A DNA stretch of 45,140 nucleotides from Acidobacteriota bacterium (GTDB lineage: Bacteria; Acidobacteriota; Terriglobia; Terriglobales; Acidobacteriaceae): assembly GCA_003225005.1 (NCBI GenBank), contig QIAN01000013.1:1-45140 (forward strand), given 5' to 3'. The notes beneath the pieces are model-generated. The model searched no databases and was not told where the DNA came from. It worked only from the letters and a program-made list of their open reading frames with translations. The position numbers were made by a program, and so were the translations under genes. Numbering within the stretch: position 1 is the stretch's first letter; each line of letters begins with the position of its first letter. Below are positions 16,878 to 25,929 of the stretch, piece after piece.

Positions 16878-18413
16878 ATGCGTCGCAGAGATCTTCTGAA
16901 AGGTGCAGTGCTGTTACCGGCGTTGGTTCGAGCCGGCGATTCTCGCCTTGGCCAAGGCTGCGACCTGAGCTTTGGTCCGGCCGCCGGAGAACGCCTGAAT
17001 CAGGGTCCGTTTGATATCGACCAGGATCAGGGCTGGCAAACGGTGCTGTTTACGACCCCATCCGAACGGCCTCTCCGTAATCCTGGACTCGGACTGGTCG
17101 GCTACAGCTGGGAAGAGCGTGGGCCGTCGCTGGCGGCGCGGGCGGGCCGGGAAACACTCGAGCAGCACGTGGAGAAGATCTCAAGCCTGCCTCTCGTGGA
17201 TGTTCTCTACATTCGTTGCGATTGGCGCAACGTGCAATCGCGCCCCGGACGGCTCGATCTCGATCCGGTTTGGGCCCTGACCATGGACGCAGCCAAGCGC
17301 AAAGGACTTCGCGTTGCGTTTCGAATTCAGCTCTCGAATACCTCATTCCAACCGGAACAAGTGGCCCTACCGCCATTTCTGCGCGAGCGCATTCCGTTGG
17401 TGAAAATCGGGCGGATCCCTGAAAAGGGCGACGGGGAGTACCGAGAGCCGCGCTATGACCATCCCGAATTTCAGAAGGCATTCGCGGAGTTGAACGATCT
17501 ACTGGCGGCAGAGTTTGAGGGCAATCCTCTGATCGAGTGGATGGATCTGATGCAGTACGGATTCTGGGGCGAAGGACACACCAGCAACTTTCCCAATCCT
17601 TTCCCGGACTATGTCACAGGGGAGCGAACTTTCGTGAACATGACGGCGCGTCAACTCGACACATGGAGGAAAACGCCGCTCGCGGTCAATACGCAGCCCG
17701 ATATCAGCAACGTCGGCAATCGCACTGTGATTGACATGGCCGTGCGGGCAGGCGCGTGGATGCGATCGGACAGCGTTATCGTCGAGGAACCGATTCAGAT
17801 CGAAGAACTAGCCAAGCGTCCGCCCTGGACGGCGGCCATACTCGAGGATGGTTACTTCCGCCAGTACGACACTCAGGCACTCAAACCGGATGCCGTTGGA
17901 ATCAACATGATGGAAAATTACATGCTGCACGTTCTGGATGTGCGGGCGAATTACTGGTCTCTGTGGACCGAAGCGGACAATCTGATGCGATACAACGAGA
18001 TGTACCCTCGCGGATTCGAACGCCTCCGGACTAGCCTGGGATACCGTCTGCGGCCTTCCTGGGTGTGGCAACGAAAGAGATATGACACTTTCGAAGTGAT
18101 CGCATGCGTGAGCAACCGTGGAGTGGCCGGGGTTCCGGGAGTCCTGTGGCTGCACTTGCAGAGTCCCGACGGGAAAATCAGTTTGAGAGGAGCGCTCGAC
18201 GCCGGACATCCTCACGGCGGCAGCCTCCGGCAAGCGTCCTTTCTGCTTCCCAAAGGTTACAGCGGCAAGGTCAATCTTTCCGCCCAGCTTGAGATTTGCA
18301 GTGGTGTGAAAAAGCCGATCGCCTGGGCATGCGAACAGCCGGTCAATGCGGACGGCTCAATCACCGTGGAACTCAAGGGAGAGGACGATCGCGGCTGGCG
18401 AAAAGGGGTTTGA
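16878..18413 (+). CDS. Tat-exported DUF4832-like TIM-barrel (glycosidase-like) protein
   Basis: 511 residues from ATG 16878, with GAGAGG upstream and a Tat-type start (MRRRDLLKGAVLLPALVRAG). The central part looks like a glycosidase-type TIM barrel: VLYIRCDWRNVQ, LRVAFRIQLSNTSF, and WMDLMQYGFWGEGHT. The last motif resembles the G-x-W-G-E-W/G-H signature of DUF4832/DUF4874 proteins and beta-galactosidase-like folds. The C-terminal about 110 residues (VIACVSNRGVAG, VLWLHLQSPDGK) suggest a beta-sandwich. The Glu of WGEGH is a candidate acid/base, but no activity is established for this group to my knowledge. It probably acts on a glycan in the periplasm. It lies in a pair with the HAD phosphatase. 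Confidence 0.65.
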   Translation: MRRRDLLKGAVLLPALVRAGDSRLGQGCDLSFGPAAGERLNQGPFDIDQDQGWQTVLFTTPSERPLRNPGLGLVGYSWEERGPSLAARAGRETLEQHVEKISSLPLVDVLYIRCDWRNVQSRPGRLDLDPVWALTMDAAKRKGLRVAFRIQLSNTSFQPEQVALPPFLRERIPLVKIGRIPEKGDGEYREPRYDHPEFQKAFAELNDLLAAEFEGNPLIEWMDLMQYGFWGEGHTSNFPNPFPDYVTGERTFVNMTARQLDTWRKTPLAVNTQPDISNVGNRTVIDMAVRAGAWMRSDSVIVEEPIQIEELAKRPPWTAAILEDGYFRQYDTQALKPDAVGINMMENYMLHVLDVRANYWSLWTEADNLMRYNEMYPRGFERLRTSLGYRLRPSWVWQRKRYDTFEVIACVSNRGVAGVPGVLWLHLQSPDGKISLRGALDAGHPHGGSLRQASFLLPKGYSGKVNLSAQLEICSGVKKPIAWACEQPVNADGSITVELKGEDDRGWRKGV

Positions 18414-18451
18414 TGCTCTCGCTTAAGAGTCGATTTCGCCGCAGACTTTTG

Positions 18452-19411
18452 TTAGGTAGCCGCCCCTGCATTCGCCGTTCTGGCGATCGCGAAGCAGAGT
18501 TCGACCGACGGAAAAACCTCGGCAATCGAGGGCTTTGGAATACCGCCGCTTAAGGCTTCAATAAACGCTGCGGCTTCGTCGTAGCAGCCATTCACGAAGT
18601 CTTCGGGCGTCTCGGCGGGGACCACTTCAGCTTGAATTAGTCGTCCGTGCCGGAAGCAACTCCATCCGCGTTGCGGACCGAAGGGGCAAGTAACCGATGC
18701 GCGAAAGCCGTCGCCGAACAGATCATAGGTTTCTTCCACCATTCCCGCCGTGGGCAGCACATCGACGCGCCCAGAAATTCCGTTCTCGAATTGCAGGTCC
18801 AAGCCATACCACGCCGTTGTTCCTGCCGGCCTCTTCAAGGTGCGAAGGTCAAATGCGACAACCGGTCCCGCGATGTAGCGCAAAGCATCTACCGCATGAA
18901 CTGCTGTGGCCCAGAGAAACTCCGCTTCCTGGCGCGCGTGCCGGGCGAGAGTGCAATGCACGTAACGAAGACGGCCGGCATGGCGGGTCCACTCGATAGC
19001 CCGGTTGAGGGCTGGCATAAACCGCCGGTTGACGGAAACCATGTTCGAGGTTTTCGTTGCCGCAGCGGAATCACGGAGCGCCCGCGCTTCAGCCAGTGAT
19101 GCGCCGAGAGGCTTTTCCACCAGGCAGGGAATACCCAGGTTCAGCAGTTTGATTCCCAGTTCAGAAATGTTTTCCGGGGGCACGACGGCGATGCAGCCGT
19201 CGAGGTTTTCATGCCTCAACATATCGTCGACGTTCGGATAAGCCGCCAGAAAGCCATACTTTCTGCCGAAGCCCAGCGCGCGTTCGATTTGCAGGTCGCA
19301 AACCGCAGCCAGCAGGATTTCGTCGGGATGCGTAGCCTTATACCCCGCTAGCGGGATGGCGTGCCCGCTCTCTGAATGTGCTCCGCAGCCGATCAATCCA
19401 AGACGAATCAT
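18452..19411 (-). CDS. Gfo/Idh/MocA family oxidoreductase
   Basis: 319 residues. I start at ATG 19411 because the Rossmann fold begins at once (MIRLGLIGCGAHSESGH). The family EKP motif is present in LVEKPLGASLAEA (residues about 95-107). A C-terminal alpha/beta substrate domain follows, containing ATAVHAVDALRYIAG with a conserved His near the usual catalytic position. These NAD(P)-dependent enzymes oxidise or reduce sugars, inositols and sugar acids in the cytoplasm. The gene starts 10 nt after the symporter stop, so the two are likely co-transcribed and the symporter's cargo may be its substrate. A longer frame upstream (to 19546) overlaps the symporter gene and is less likely. Confidence 0.82.
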   Translation of the reverse strand: MIRLGLIGCGAHSESGHAIPLAGYKATHPDEILLAAVCDLQIERALGFGRKYGFLAAYPNVDDMLRHENLDGCIAVVPPENISELGIKLLNLGIPCLVEKPLGASLAEARALRDSAAATKTSNMVSVNRRFMPALNRAIEWTRHAGRLRYVHCTLARHARQEAEFLWATAVHAVDALRYIAGPVVAFDLRTLKRPAGTTAWYGLDLQFENGISGRVDVLPTAGMVEETYDLFGDGFRASVTCPFGPQRGWSCFRHGRLIQAEVVPAETPEDFVNGCYDEAAAFIEALSGGIPKPSIAEVFPSVELCFAIARTANAGAAT

Positions 19412-19421
19412 AGTTTGAGAA

Positions 19422-21137
19422 TTACTCAAGCCGCGCCGGAAGGGGCAAGCCTTTGCTGTCAACCGTGAGTTTTTCGGCGTTCGCGGTTCCACGCACGAAC
19501 CATAGAGATCCTCCCAGGGCAACCGTGAGTGCAGCGAACCACACAACCGTGACCCGCTGATTGGGCGGTACAGTGAGGAGCAGGACCAGGCTCAGCAGTC
19601 CGATGAAAGAAATCGTGCGGCTCAGAAAACGGAACACTGGGGCGGTGAAATCGGCGGAATCCTTCAATTCCGTGGCAACGTCGACGGGCGTATTCAGGTT
19701 CCGGAACAGCAGTGCCCGCCCGGGCGTATCTCCCCGGTCGAATAGCATGGTCAGGAAAAAGATTCCGAAGGACGCGGGAATAATGATCGCGACCTGCTGG
19801 ATGAGCGACCAGTGATATTTGAAGGCACCCAGCATACCCAGAATCAGTCCGGTTGCGAATGAGGCCAGACCAGACCAGGGCGGCGTCCGGCGTACGACCA
19901 GCCCCAGCAACGCGGGAGGCCCGTAAGCCAGCGACATCAACGTGTTGAACGTCAGCATGATCTGGAAGACGCTCTGCCCGCTGGCAGCCATAATCACGGC
20001 GATCACAGTCGTCGCTCCCCCGATTAAAAGCGTTGTCACCCAACCCACGACCAACAGTTCGTGTTCTCCCGCGCTCTTGCGCAACAGCGACTGATATACA
20101 TCCTTGGTGAGAATCGCGGATTTCACGTTGAACTGGGCGGAAAGATTGGCCATGGTTGCGCTGAACATGGCCGCCAACATGACTCCGATCAGGCCATGCG
20201 GCAGCAACGTCAGGCTGGCGACCGCGTAAGCCGCTTCGCTGGCATTGGGCAGGCCCATGCGGGGCAGTTCCGGATAAACTACGCGCATCGCCATGGGCGG
20301 AATGAACCACAAGAAAGCCCCGGCGAAAAACAGTCCGCAGCAGAGCAATGCGATTTTGCGCGCCGAACCCTCGTCGTCCACGCTGAAGTAGCGCTGTGCC
20401 ATGGCGCTGGTGTTGTAGCCGAACGCGACCATGATCGTCCAGGAGGCGATGTAGAGCCAGCCAAACTCCCCTGAAACATGGAGCGTTTTCATTTCCGGCG
20501 GCAACGAATGCACCAAGCCGGTGACTCCGCCCACGCGGGCGAGAGACATCACGACGAGAACCATGCAAAACGGCATGAGGATGGAGGCTTGCAGAAAATC
20601 GGTGACGACCACGGCCCACAAACCGCCCAGCACGCAATAAAAAACGATTAGGGCGCCGGCTCCCAGAATCGTCCAAGTCACGGGGAAGCCGCAGGCGGAA
20701 GATACGAAGAGACTAAGACCAAACAGGGTGCTGGCGCTGGTAAACAGCTGGAACACGATCGTGGTCCAGGAGAAAATTTGGTGAGTAGCTGGGTTGAAAC
20801 GGCCCGAGAGATATTCCATCACTGTCGTGATGCGGCTGCGCCGCCAGCGCTTGGCAAAGATGAAGTAGCCGAGCAAGAAACTCACAGCGTTCCCGATGTA
20901 GAGCCCGATGGCCGCGATGCCCGAGCGATAGGCGACACCGGCTGCCCCGGTGAAGGTCCATGCACTGAAGCCCGCCATGAAACAGCTCAGCCCGGCGACC
21001 AGCCAGGGAATGCGGCTTCCGCCACGAAAATATTCGGCCGCGCCCCGGTTGAAGCGTAAAACATAGAAGCCCACCCTCACCATCAGGAGCGCATAAAGGG
21101 CTATGACCACGTAGTCGACGGAGTTTGCGCTTGCCAT
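19422..21137 (-). CDS. Sodium:solute symporter (SSS family)
   Basis: 571 residues from ATG 21137 (MASANSVDYVVIALYALLMV); an upstream TTG at 21197 would add 20 residues. About 13 hydrophobic segments are seen. SSS-type features are FRGGSRIPWLVAGLSCFMAGFSAWTFTGAAG in the TM1-TM2 region (shown here in part), YLSGRFNP after TM3, and a hydrophobic core typical of SGLT/solute symporters. It would import a sugar, uronate or sialate-like solute using the sodium gradient. It is first of a two-gene unit with the Gfo/Idh/MocA oxidoreductase and divergent from the long plus-strand operon, sharing a 104-nt control region. The C-terminal soluble stretch (about 450-520) links the last helices. Confidence 0.85.
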   Translation of the reverse strand: MASANSVDYVVIALYALLMVRVGFYVLRFNRGAAEYFRGGSRIPWLVAGLSCFMAGFSAWTFTGAAGVAYRSGIAAIGLYIGNAVSFLLGYFIFAKRWRRSRITTVMEYLSGRFNPATHQIFSWTTIVFQLFTSASTLFGLSLFVSSACGFPVTWTILGAGALIVFYCVLGGLWAVVVTDFLQASILMPFCMVLVVMSLARVGGVTGLVHSLPPEMKTLHVSGEFGWLYIASWTIMVAFGYNTSAMAQRYFSVDDEGSARKIALLCCGLFFAGAFLWFIPPMAMRVVYPELPRMGLPNASEAAYAVASLTLLPHGLIGVMLAAMFSATMANLSAQFNVKSAILTKDVYQSLLRKSAGEHELLVVGWVTTLLIGGATTVIAVIMAASGQSVFQIMLTFNTLMSLAYGPPALLGLVVRRTPPWSGLASFATGLILGMLGAFKYHWSLIQQVAIIIPASFGIFFLTMLFDRGDTPGRALLFRNLNTPVDVATELKDSADFTAPVFRFLSRTISFIGLLSLVLLLTVPPNQRVTVVWFAALTVALGGSLWFVRGTANAEKLTVDSKGLPLPARLE

Positions 21138-21241
21138 GGAAAAACCAGGCTTCCTTATACTTTGTTTTTCGCTGAAATAGAAGCCAAGAAACAACAAAGG
21201 AAAGAAATAGTTGCCATGCGAATGCTATACTCGGTCCCGCC
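21138..21241. promoter_or_regulatory. Divergent control region, symporter / plus-strand operon
   Basis: 104 nt between divergent starts. It contains AAGAAACAACAAAG (21186-21199) and, on the other strand, GAAAAACAAAG (around 21160-21170), two weak versions of the AGTAAAC-AAAG motif. A TATACT hexamer at 21225-21230 could be a -10 box for the plus-strand operon. I see no convincing -35 partner. Confidence 0.35.
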
Positions 21242-22249
21242 ATGCGCCGCCCCTCCCTTCTGATGAGTGCCGGGAAGGAACTGTTTGCGTCATTTTTCTC
21301 GCGGCAAGAGCAACAGCGCTTGAGCCGTCTATTCCGCTGGGAACGGCAAGGAACCAGCAACTTCACCGCGGATTTCAGGCGGCGGTTGAGCACGACAGAG
21401 GCGCTGGTCACTACCTGGGACAGCCCTCATTTCGGCGACGACTTGCCGCTTCTGGCCCCGCAACTGCGCATGATAGCCCACTGTGGAGGAGAAGTGAAAT
21501 CGCGCTTCTCGCGATCCCTGTTTAAACGCCTGACCATCACCCACGCTCCCGCTCCCATGGCGCGCGCCACCGCTGAACTGGGCGCTACCCTGCTTTTGTA
21601 TTGCGCGCGCAATGTAGACTTCTATCGTTCCGAACTGCGAAAGCGGTCGAACCGGATTTATGAAGAGGTACACCTCCACGGTAGTTCTGAATCACTGATG
21701 GGGCAGACGGTAGCGATGATCGGATTCGGCCGGATCGGTCGCGCGCTGGTGGACTTGCTGCGCGGATTCGACATCCAGTGGTTGGTTCATGACCCGTACG
21801 CTCCGCGCTCTCTATCGCGTCAGTATCCCGTGCGTTTCGCGAGGTTGCAGAAGTTGCTAACCCAGGCTCATTTTCTCGTCCTGACGGCGGCGTTGACCGA
21901 ACAAACCCGGGGCCTCCTGGGTCGGCAAGGTCTGGCGCAGCTTCCGGACGGCGCGTGTGTCATCAACATTGCCCGTGGTGGCCTGATCGATCTGGATGCT
22001 CTCAGGAAAGAGGTGCAGCGCGGGCGGCTGCGCTGTGCCCTCGACGTGACTGATCCGCAGGAACCGCTTCCCGCAGGACATCCCTTGCGGACCATGCAAG
22101 GTGCAATTGTTACGCCGCACATCGCGGGCAGTGGACGGCAAGTCCGCGAAGGGATCGCGCGCGTGGTGCTGGATGACCTGGAAAGATTCTTCAGCGGCAA
22201 GAACGTAGAGGATCGTGTGACGACTTCCATGCTGGACCGAATGACATGA
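21242..22249 (+). CDS. D-2-hydroxyacid dehydrogenase family protein (operon gene 1)
   Basis: 335 residues. The NAD-binding motif is GFGRIGRALVDLL (residues about 160-172). The three family catalytic residues are present: Arg in INIARGGLIDLDAL, Glu in LDVTDPQEPLP, and His in VTPHIAGSG. The N-terminal half is less conserved, so the natural acid cannot be guessed. Family enzymes interconvert D-2-hydroxyacids and 2-keto acids, such as glyoxylate, hydroxypyruvate and sugar-derived acids. The stop overlaps the next start (ATGA), implying coupled translation. A second, distinct member lies at 28497, at the end of the same gene run. I see no good ribosome-binding site at ATG 21242. Confidence 0.82.
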   Translation: MRRPSLLMSAGKELFASFFSRQEQQRLSRLFRWERQGTSNFTADFRRRLSTTEALVTTWDSPHFGDDLPLLAPQLRMIAHCGGEVKSRFSRSLFKRLTITHAPAPMARATAELGATLLLYCARNVDFYRSELRKRSNRIYEEVHLHGSSESLMGQTVAMIGFGRIGRALVDLLRGFDIQWLVHDPYAPRSLSRQYPVRFARLQKLLTQAHFLVLTAALTEQTRGLLGRQGLAQLPDGACVINIARGGLIDLDALRKEVQRGRLRCALDVTDPQEPLPAGHPLRTMQGAIVTPHIAGSGRQVREGIARVVLDDLERFFSGKNVEDRVTTSMLDRMT

Positions 22250-23067
22250 ACATGAAAGTTTCGTTCTCGACGCTGGCCTGCCCGGACTGGACGCTTCCAC
22301 AAATCATCGCGATAGCCGTGGGCGAGAGCTATGACGGCATCGAGTTACGCTTTGTCCAGGGGGAGGACTCTCTGTGGAAGTTGCCGGTGTTTTCCGGAAA
22401 GGAACTGGCATCCACGAAACGGGCATTAGCCGATCACGCTTTAACCATCTCGTGCCTGGACACGAGTTGCCGCTTTGATTCGCCCCATGCCGCCGAGCGT
22501 CGACGTTGGATAGTCGAAGGGGAACGGATGGCGGATCTCGCTGCGGAATTGGGTGCGCCGGGACTGCGAGTTTTCGGTGACACGATCCAACCCGGAGCAG
22601 ACCGCGCCTCCACGCAAAGCTGGATCGCAGAGTCCATTCGAGAATTGGCCGAGATCATCGCTACAAGAGGAGTGGAGGTCTGGATCGAGAACCACGGCGA
22701 TTTTTCGGCTGCGCAGGAAGCAGCGGCAATTCTTGCGCAGGCGGCCTGTCCAAGAGTCGGCGTGGTTTGGGACCCGGCGAACAGTTTCGCAGCGTCTCAG
22801 GAGCAACCCGCGGAGGGCGCTGCGCTGTTGCAATCTGCCATTCGCCACGTTCACATGAAGGACTTGCAGCACAACCAGAATGTCTGGAGGTATGTCCTGG
22901 CTGGCGAGGGCGATTTTCCCTTGCTCGATTTGAAAAGCGCTCTGGACCGGCTCCGATACGAACGCTTCCTTTCCTTCGAGTGGGAAAAGAAATGGCACCC
23001 GGAGATCGCAGACCCTGAAATTGCGCTGCTGCACTTCGCGCGCTGGTTTCGGAAGAATTGCGCATGA
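22246..23067 (+). CDS. Sugar-phosphate isomerase/epimerase-type TIM barrel (operon gene 2)
   Basis: 273 residues of the xylose-isomerase-like/AP-endonuclease-2 superfamily. Metal-ligand positions can be seen in order: YDGIELRF early, WIENHGDF (Glu, His), VVWDPANSF (Asp), RHVHMKDL (His), and FLSFEWEKKWHPE (last Glu). Members include hydroxypyruvate, tagatose and inosose isomerases or dehydratases acting on cytoplasmic sugars or keto-acids. Full length for the family. Both ends overlap neighbours by 4 nt (ATGA at 22246 and again at 23064), so it sits inside a tightly coupled operon. The substrate is unknown; the dehydrogenase upstream suggests a keto-acid or keto-sugar. Confidence 0.82.
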   Translation: MNMKVSFSTLACPDWTLPQIIAIAVGESYDGIELRFVQGEDSLWKLPVFSGKELASTKRALADHALTISCLDTSCRFDSPHAAERRRWIVEGERMADLAAELGAPGLRVFGDTIQPGADRASTQSWIAESIRELAEIIATRGVEVWIENHGDFSAAQEAAAILAQAACPRVGVVWDPANSFAASQEQPAEGAALLQSAIRHVHMKDLQHNQNVWRYVLAGEGDFPLLDLKSALDRLRYERFLSFEWEKKWHPEIADPEIALLHFARWFRKNCA

Positions 23068-23888
23068 CGGAATCTGGTAGCGCGAAAATGCGCAGGTTGT
23101 GTGCCGAGGATATTCCGACCGCGACTCAGTTATCGGCACGGGCGGGTTGGAACCAGACCGAGGAAGACTGGCGGACGCTGCTGCAACTTAGTCCGGAAGG
23201 CTGTCTGGCAATCGAAGTGGATGGCCATCTGGCTGCAACCACGACTCTGCTTTGTTATGGGCGCAGGCTGGCGTGGATCGGGATGGTTCTGACGAAGGCA
23301 GAGTATCAGCGACGCGGCTTTGCCAGAAGGCTGCTGGCGCACGCGTTAGAGAATGCAGACAACATGGAAATCGCAACAATAAAACTCGATGCCACCGATC
23401 AGGGCCAGCCGCTCTACGAGAGTCTCGGATTTCGAAGCGAGCAGGAAATTGAGCGCTGGTCGCGGCCGGGCGAAAACGCCGCGCAACTGCCCGCCGGCCG
23501 AACATCTACGGAGGAAGTGTGGCGCGATTCAGATTCACTAGCGTTCGGAGCTGACCGTTCACAACTTCTCAAGCGACTCGCACAGCTCAACCCTCCGAGA
23601 TCAATTTCACAGTCGTATTTGTGTTGCCGGCCAGGTCGCGTGACCGCGTATCTGGGACCGTGCGTCAGCGAGAATCCGAGAACGGCTCGGCGCTTGATCG
23701 AGGAGTGCATACTGAACGCTCGATGTGCCTGGTCCTGGGACCTGTGCGCCCGGAATCAAGACGCGGTGGCGCTGGCTCGCGACCTGGGATTTTCTCCACA
23801 GCGGCATCTCGTGCGCATGGCCCGTGGCAAGGAACTGCGCGAAAAGGAAAACGCGATTTACGGGATCGCGGGATTTGAACTCGGCTAA
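23064..23888 (+). CDS. GNAT acetyltransferase (operon gene 3)
   Basis: 274 residues from ATG 23064, which overlaps the previous stop (ATGA); a TTG two codons earlier is less likely. Residues about 5-130 form a GNAT domain: a beta4 strand, then the acetyl-CoA loop in KAEYQRRGFARRLLAHAL (Q-x-x-G-x-A form) and LYESLGF near the end. A second half (about 140-274, ending NQDAVALARDLGF) resembles the duplicated GNAT-like C-domain found in a subset of bacterial proteins. It would N-acetylate an amine, possibly an amino sugar or amino-sugar acid handled by this operon. Nothing shows the acceptor. Confidence 0.75.
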   Translation: MTESGSAKMRRLCAEDIPTATQLSARAGWNQTEEDWRTLLQLSPEGCLAIEVDGHLAATTTLLCYGRRLAWIGMVLTKAEYQRRGFARRLLAHALENADNMEIATIKLDATDQGQPLYESLGFRSEQEIERWSRPGENAAQLPAGRTSTEEVWRDSDSLAFGADRSQLLKRLAQLNPPRSISQSYLCCRPGRVTAYLGPCVSENPRTARRLIEECILNARCAWSWDLCARNQDAVALARDLGFSPQRHLVRMARGKELREKENAIYGIAGFELG

Positions 23889-23890
23889 CC

Positions 23891-24916
23891 GTGAAAATCA
23901 AAACAGAATCAGAATTGGAAGAATTGCTCTCGCGCCCCGACCAAGAAACCGCGTCGGCGATGGCGGCGCTGGACGGCGATCTTCTCATCCTCGGCGCCGG
24001 CGGCAAGATGGGTCCAAGCCTGGCCCGTCTTGCGCGGCGCGCTATTGACCAAGCAGGCGTCAAGAAGCGGGTGATCGCGGTGGCCCGGTTCACGAATGGC
24101 GAGCTGCCCTCCGCACTCGCTGCGCGGGGGATCGAAACCATCGCCTGCGACTTGCTCGACCGCAGTTCGCTCGACAAACTTCCCGATATTCCCAACGTCA
24201 TCTTCATGGCCGCGCGAAAATTCGGCACGGCTGGCGAGGAACATCTGACGTGGGCTATGAATACCTATTTGCCCGGACTAGTCGTCGAACACTACCGCAA
24301 CTCCAGAATCGTGGCCTTTTCCACGGGAAATGTTTACCCGCTGCGTCCGCTGACGGACGGGGGAGCGGTGGAGACGACACCGGTGGGCCCCGTCGGTGAG
24401 TACGCGCAATCGGCTCTGGGCCGCGAGCGCATGTTCGAATATGGATCGATGCTATGGGGCACGCGGGTCGTCATCCTGCGCCTGAACTATGCAGTCGAGC
24501 TGCGCTACGGAGTGCTCGTGGATATTGGACAGGCCGTATTCGAACGCCGTCCCATCGATCTGTGCATGCCGCGTGTAAATGTGATCTGGCAGCGGGATGC
24601 TAACTCGTGGTGCCTGCGGTCACTCGCCCACTGCCAGTCTCCGCCCTTGGTCCTGAACATCACAGGCCCCGAGACACTTTCGGTGCGGGAACTCGCACTC
24701 GAATTTGGCCACCATTTTGACGTCGAACCCACTTTTGTTTCCTCCACGGAAGGCTCCAGCGCCCTGTTGAGTGACGTCAACCAAGCGCGCGGTCTTTTCG
24801 GGAGTCCCACGGTGCGACCGAAGGAAATGGTCGACTGGATTGCGAATTGGATTCGCGACGGCGGTGCAATGCTGAACAAGCCAACACATTTTCAGACGCG
24901 GGACGGGAAATTCTGA
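23891..24916 (+). CDS. NAD-dependent epimerase/dehydratase-like SDR lacking YxxxK (operon gene 4)
   Basis: 341 residues with a GTG start 2 nt after the previous stop. The Rossmann motif GAGGKMG (ILGAGGKMGPSLARLA) follows about 30 residues of N-terminal helix. Extended-SDR features follow: ACDLLDRSSL after beta3, VIFMAARKFG, VAFSTGNVYP, and a C-terminal substrate part. At the place of the catalytic Tyr-x-x-x-Lys the protein reads YAQSALGRERMFEY, so the Tyr is kept but Lys is Ala. An unusual active site or a non-redox role (epimerase or dehydratase variant) is possible. The stop codon shares one base with the next start. The substrate is unknown. Confidence 0.78.
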   Translation: MKIKTESELEELLSRPDQETASAMAALDGDLLILGAGGKMGPSLARLARRAIDQAGVKKRVIAVARFTNGELPSALAARGIETIACDLLDRSSLDKLPDIPNVIFMAARKFGTAGEEHLTWAMNTYLPGLVVEHYRNSRIVAFSTGNVYPLRPLTDGGAVETTPVGPVGEYAQSALGRERMFEYGSMLWGTRVVILRLNYAVELRYGVLVDIGQAVFERRPIDLCMPRVNVIWQRDANSWCLRSLAHCQSPPLVLNITGPETLSVRELALEFGHHFDVEPTFVSSTEGSSALLSDVNQARGLFGSPTVRPKEMVDWIANWIRDGGAMLNKPTHFQTRDGKF

Positions 24917-25929
24917 TGCAGTTACGCAAGAAACTGCGTTCGGGCCTGGTGATTCCCGCCCATCCTCTGGCTCTGAACTCCCAGCGCAAGCTGCACGAGC
25001 GCCGCCAACGCGCTCTGACGCGGTACTATCTGGCCGCAGGCGCAGGCGGCATCGCGGTGGGAGTTCACACCACCCAGTTCGCCATTCGCGATCCCAAGTT
25101 TGGATTGCTGGAACCGGTGCTTGCATTGGCTGCCGAAGAGAGTCGGAGCAGTGACATCGTGAAGATTGCCGGCGTTTGCGGCAAACGCAAGCAGGCGTCA
25201 GCCGAAGGGGAACTCGCCGTCAGGTTGGGCTTCGATGCTGCGCTGTTGAGTCTTGCCGATCTGAAAGACGAAACCATCCCTCAGCTTCTGGAACACGCAC
25301 GCGCCATTGCCACCCTCATCCCAATTGTCGGTTTCTACTTGCAGCCCGCCGTCGGAGGGCGTCTGTTGCCCTACGAATTCTGGCTCCAGTTCGTCGAGAT
25401 TGAAAACGTCGTCGCGATTAAGATCGCACCGTTTAACCGCTATCAAACGCTCGATGTTGTTCGCGCCCTGGCGCAGTCAGGTCGCGCCCCGGAAGTCGCT
25501 CTCTACACAGGAAACGATGACAACCTTCTGAACGACCTGCTCACGCAGTTTGACTTTGGCACTCAGCCGCTCCGAATCGCCGGCGGCTTGCTGGGGCATT
25601 GGGCGGTGTGGACGAAGACTGCCGTTTCTCACCTCGCCCTCGCCAAGCGTCATTCCGACCCGGTTCCGGGCGAACTGCTGACGCTGGCGCAGCAAATCAC
25701 AGATGCGAATGCCGCCATCTTCGATCCCGCGCACAATTTTCAGGGATGTATTCCGGGCATTCATGAGATATTGCGGCGTCAGGGCTTGCTCGAAGGGCGC
25801 TGGTGTCTCGATCCTAAGGAGGAGCTCTCTCCTGGTCAGAGCGCAGAACTCGATCGCGTGTGCAGATCCTATCCGCATCTGCAGGATGACGCATTCGTAC
25901 AGGAGCACCTTGATGAATGGCTTCGCTAA
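24916..25929 (+). CDS. DHDPS/aldolase family protein, first copy (operon gene 5)
   Basis: 337 residues from ATG 24916 (TGATG overlap with gene 4). It shows the class I aldolase TIM barrel of the dihydrodipicolinate-synthase superfamily: AGAGGIAVGVHTTQF after strand 2, GFYLQPAVGGRLLP, and Schiff-base Lys in VVAIKIAPFNRYQ (about residue 177), then ALYTGNDDNLL. The family's GTTGE loop is not recognisable, and lysine biosynthesis would not sit here, so a sugar-acid aldolase/dehydratase role (as for 2-keto-3-deoxy acids) is more likely. It overlaps the following CBM9-like gene by 17 nt. A second, different DHDPS-like gene is at 31946. Confidence 0.8.
   Translation: MQLRKKLRSGLVIPAHPLALNSQRKLHERRQRALTRYYLAAGAGGIAVGVHTTQFAIRDPKFGLLEPVLALAAEESRSSDIVKIAGVCGKRKQASAEGELAVRLGFDAALLSLADLKDETIPQLLEHARAIATLIPIVGFYLQPAVGGRLLPYEFWLQFVEIENVVAIKIAPFNRYQTLDVVRALAQSGRAPEVALYTGNDDNLLNDLLTQFDFGTQPLRIAGGLLGHWAVWTKTAVSHLALAKRHSDPVPGELLTLAQQITDANAAIFDPAHNFQGCIPGIHEILRRQGLLEGRWCLDPKEELSPGQSAELDRVCRSYPHLQDDAFVQEHLDEWLR

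Noticed and set aside
19459..20676. A 405-codon open frame inside the symporter gene
   Set aside because: Same strand, other frame; the translation is Arg/His-rich without hydrophobic segments, typical of a shadow of a membrane-protein gene.
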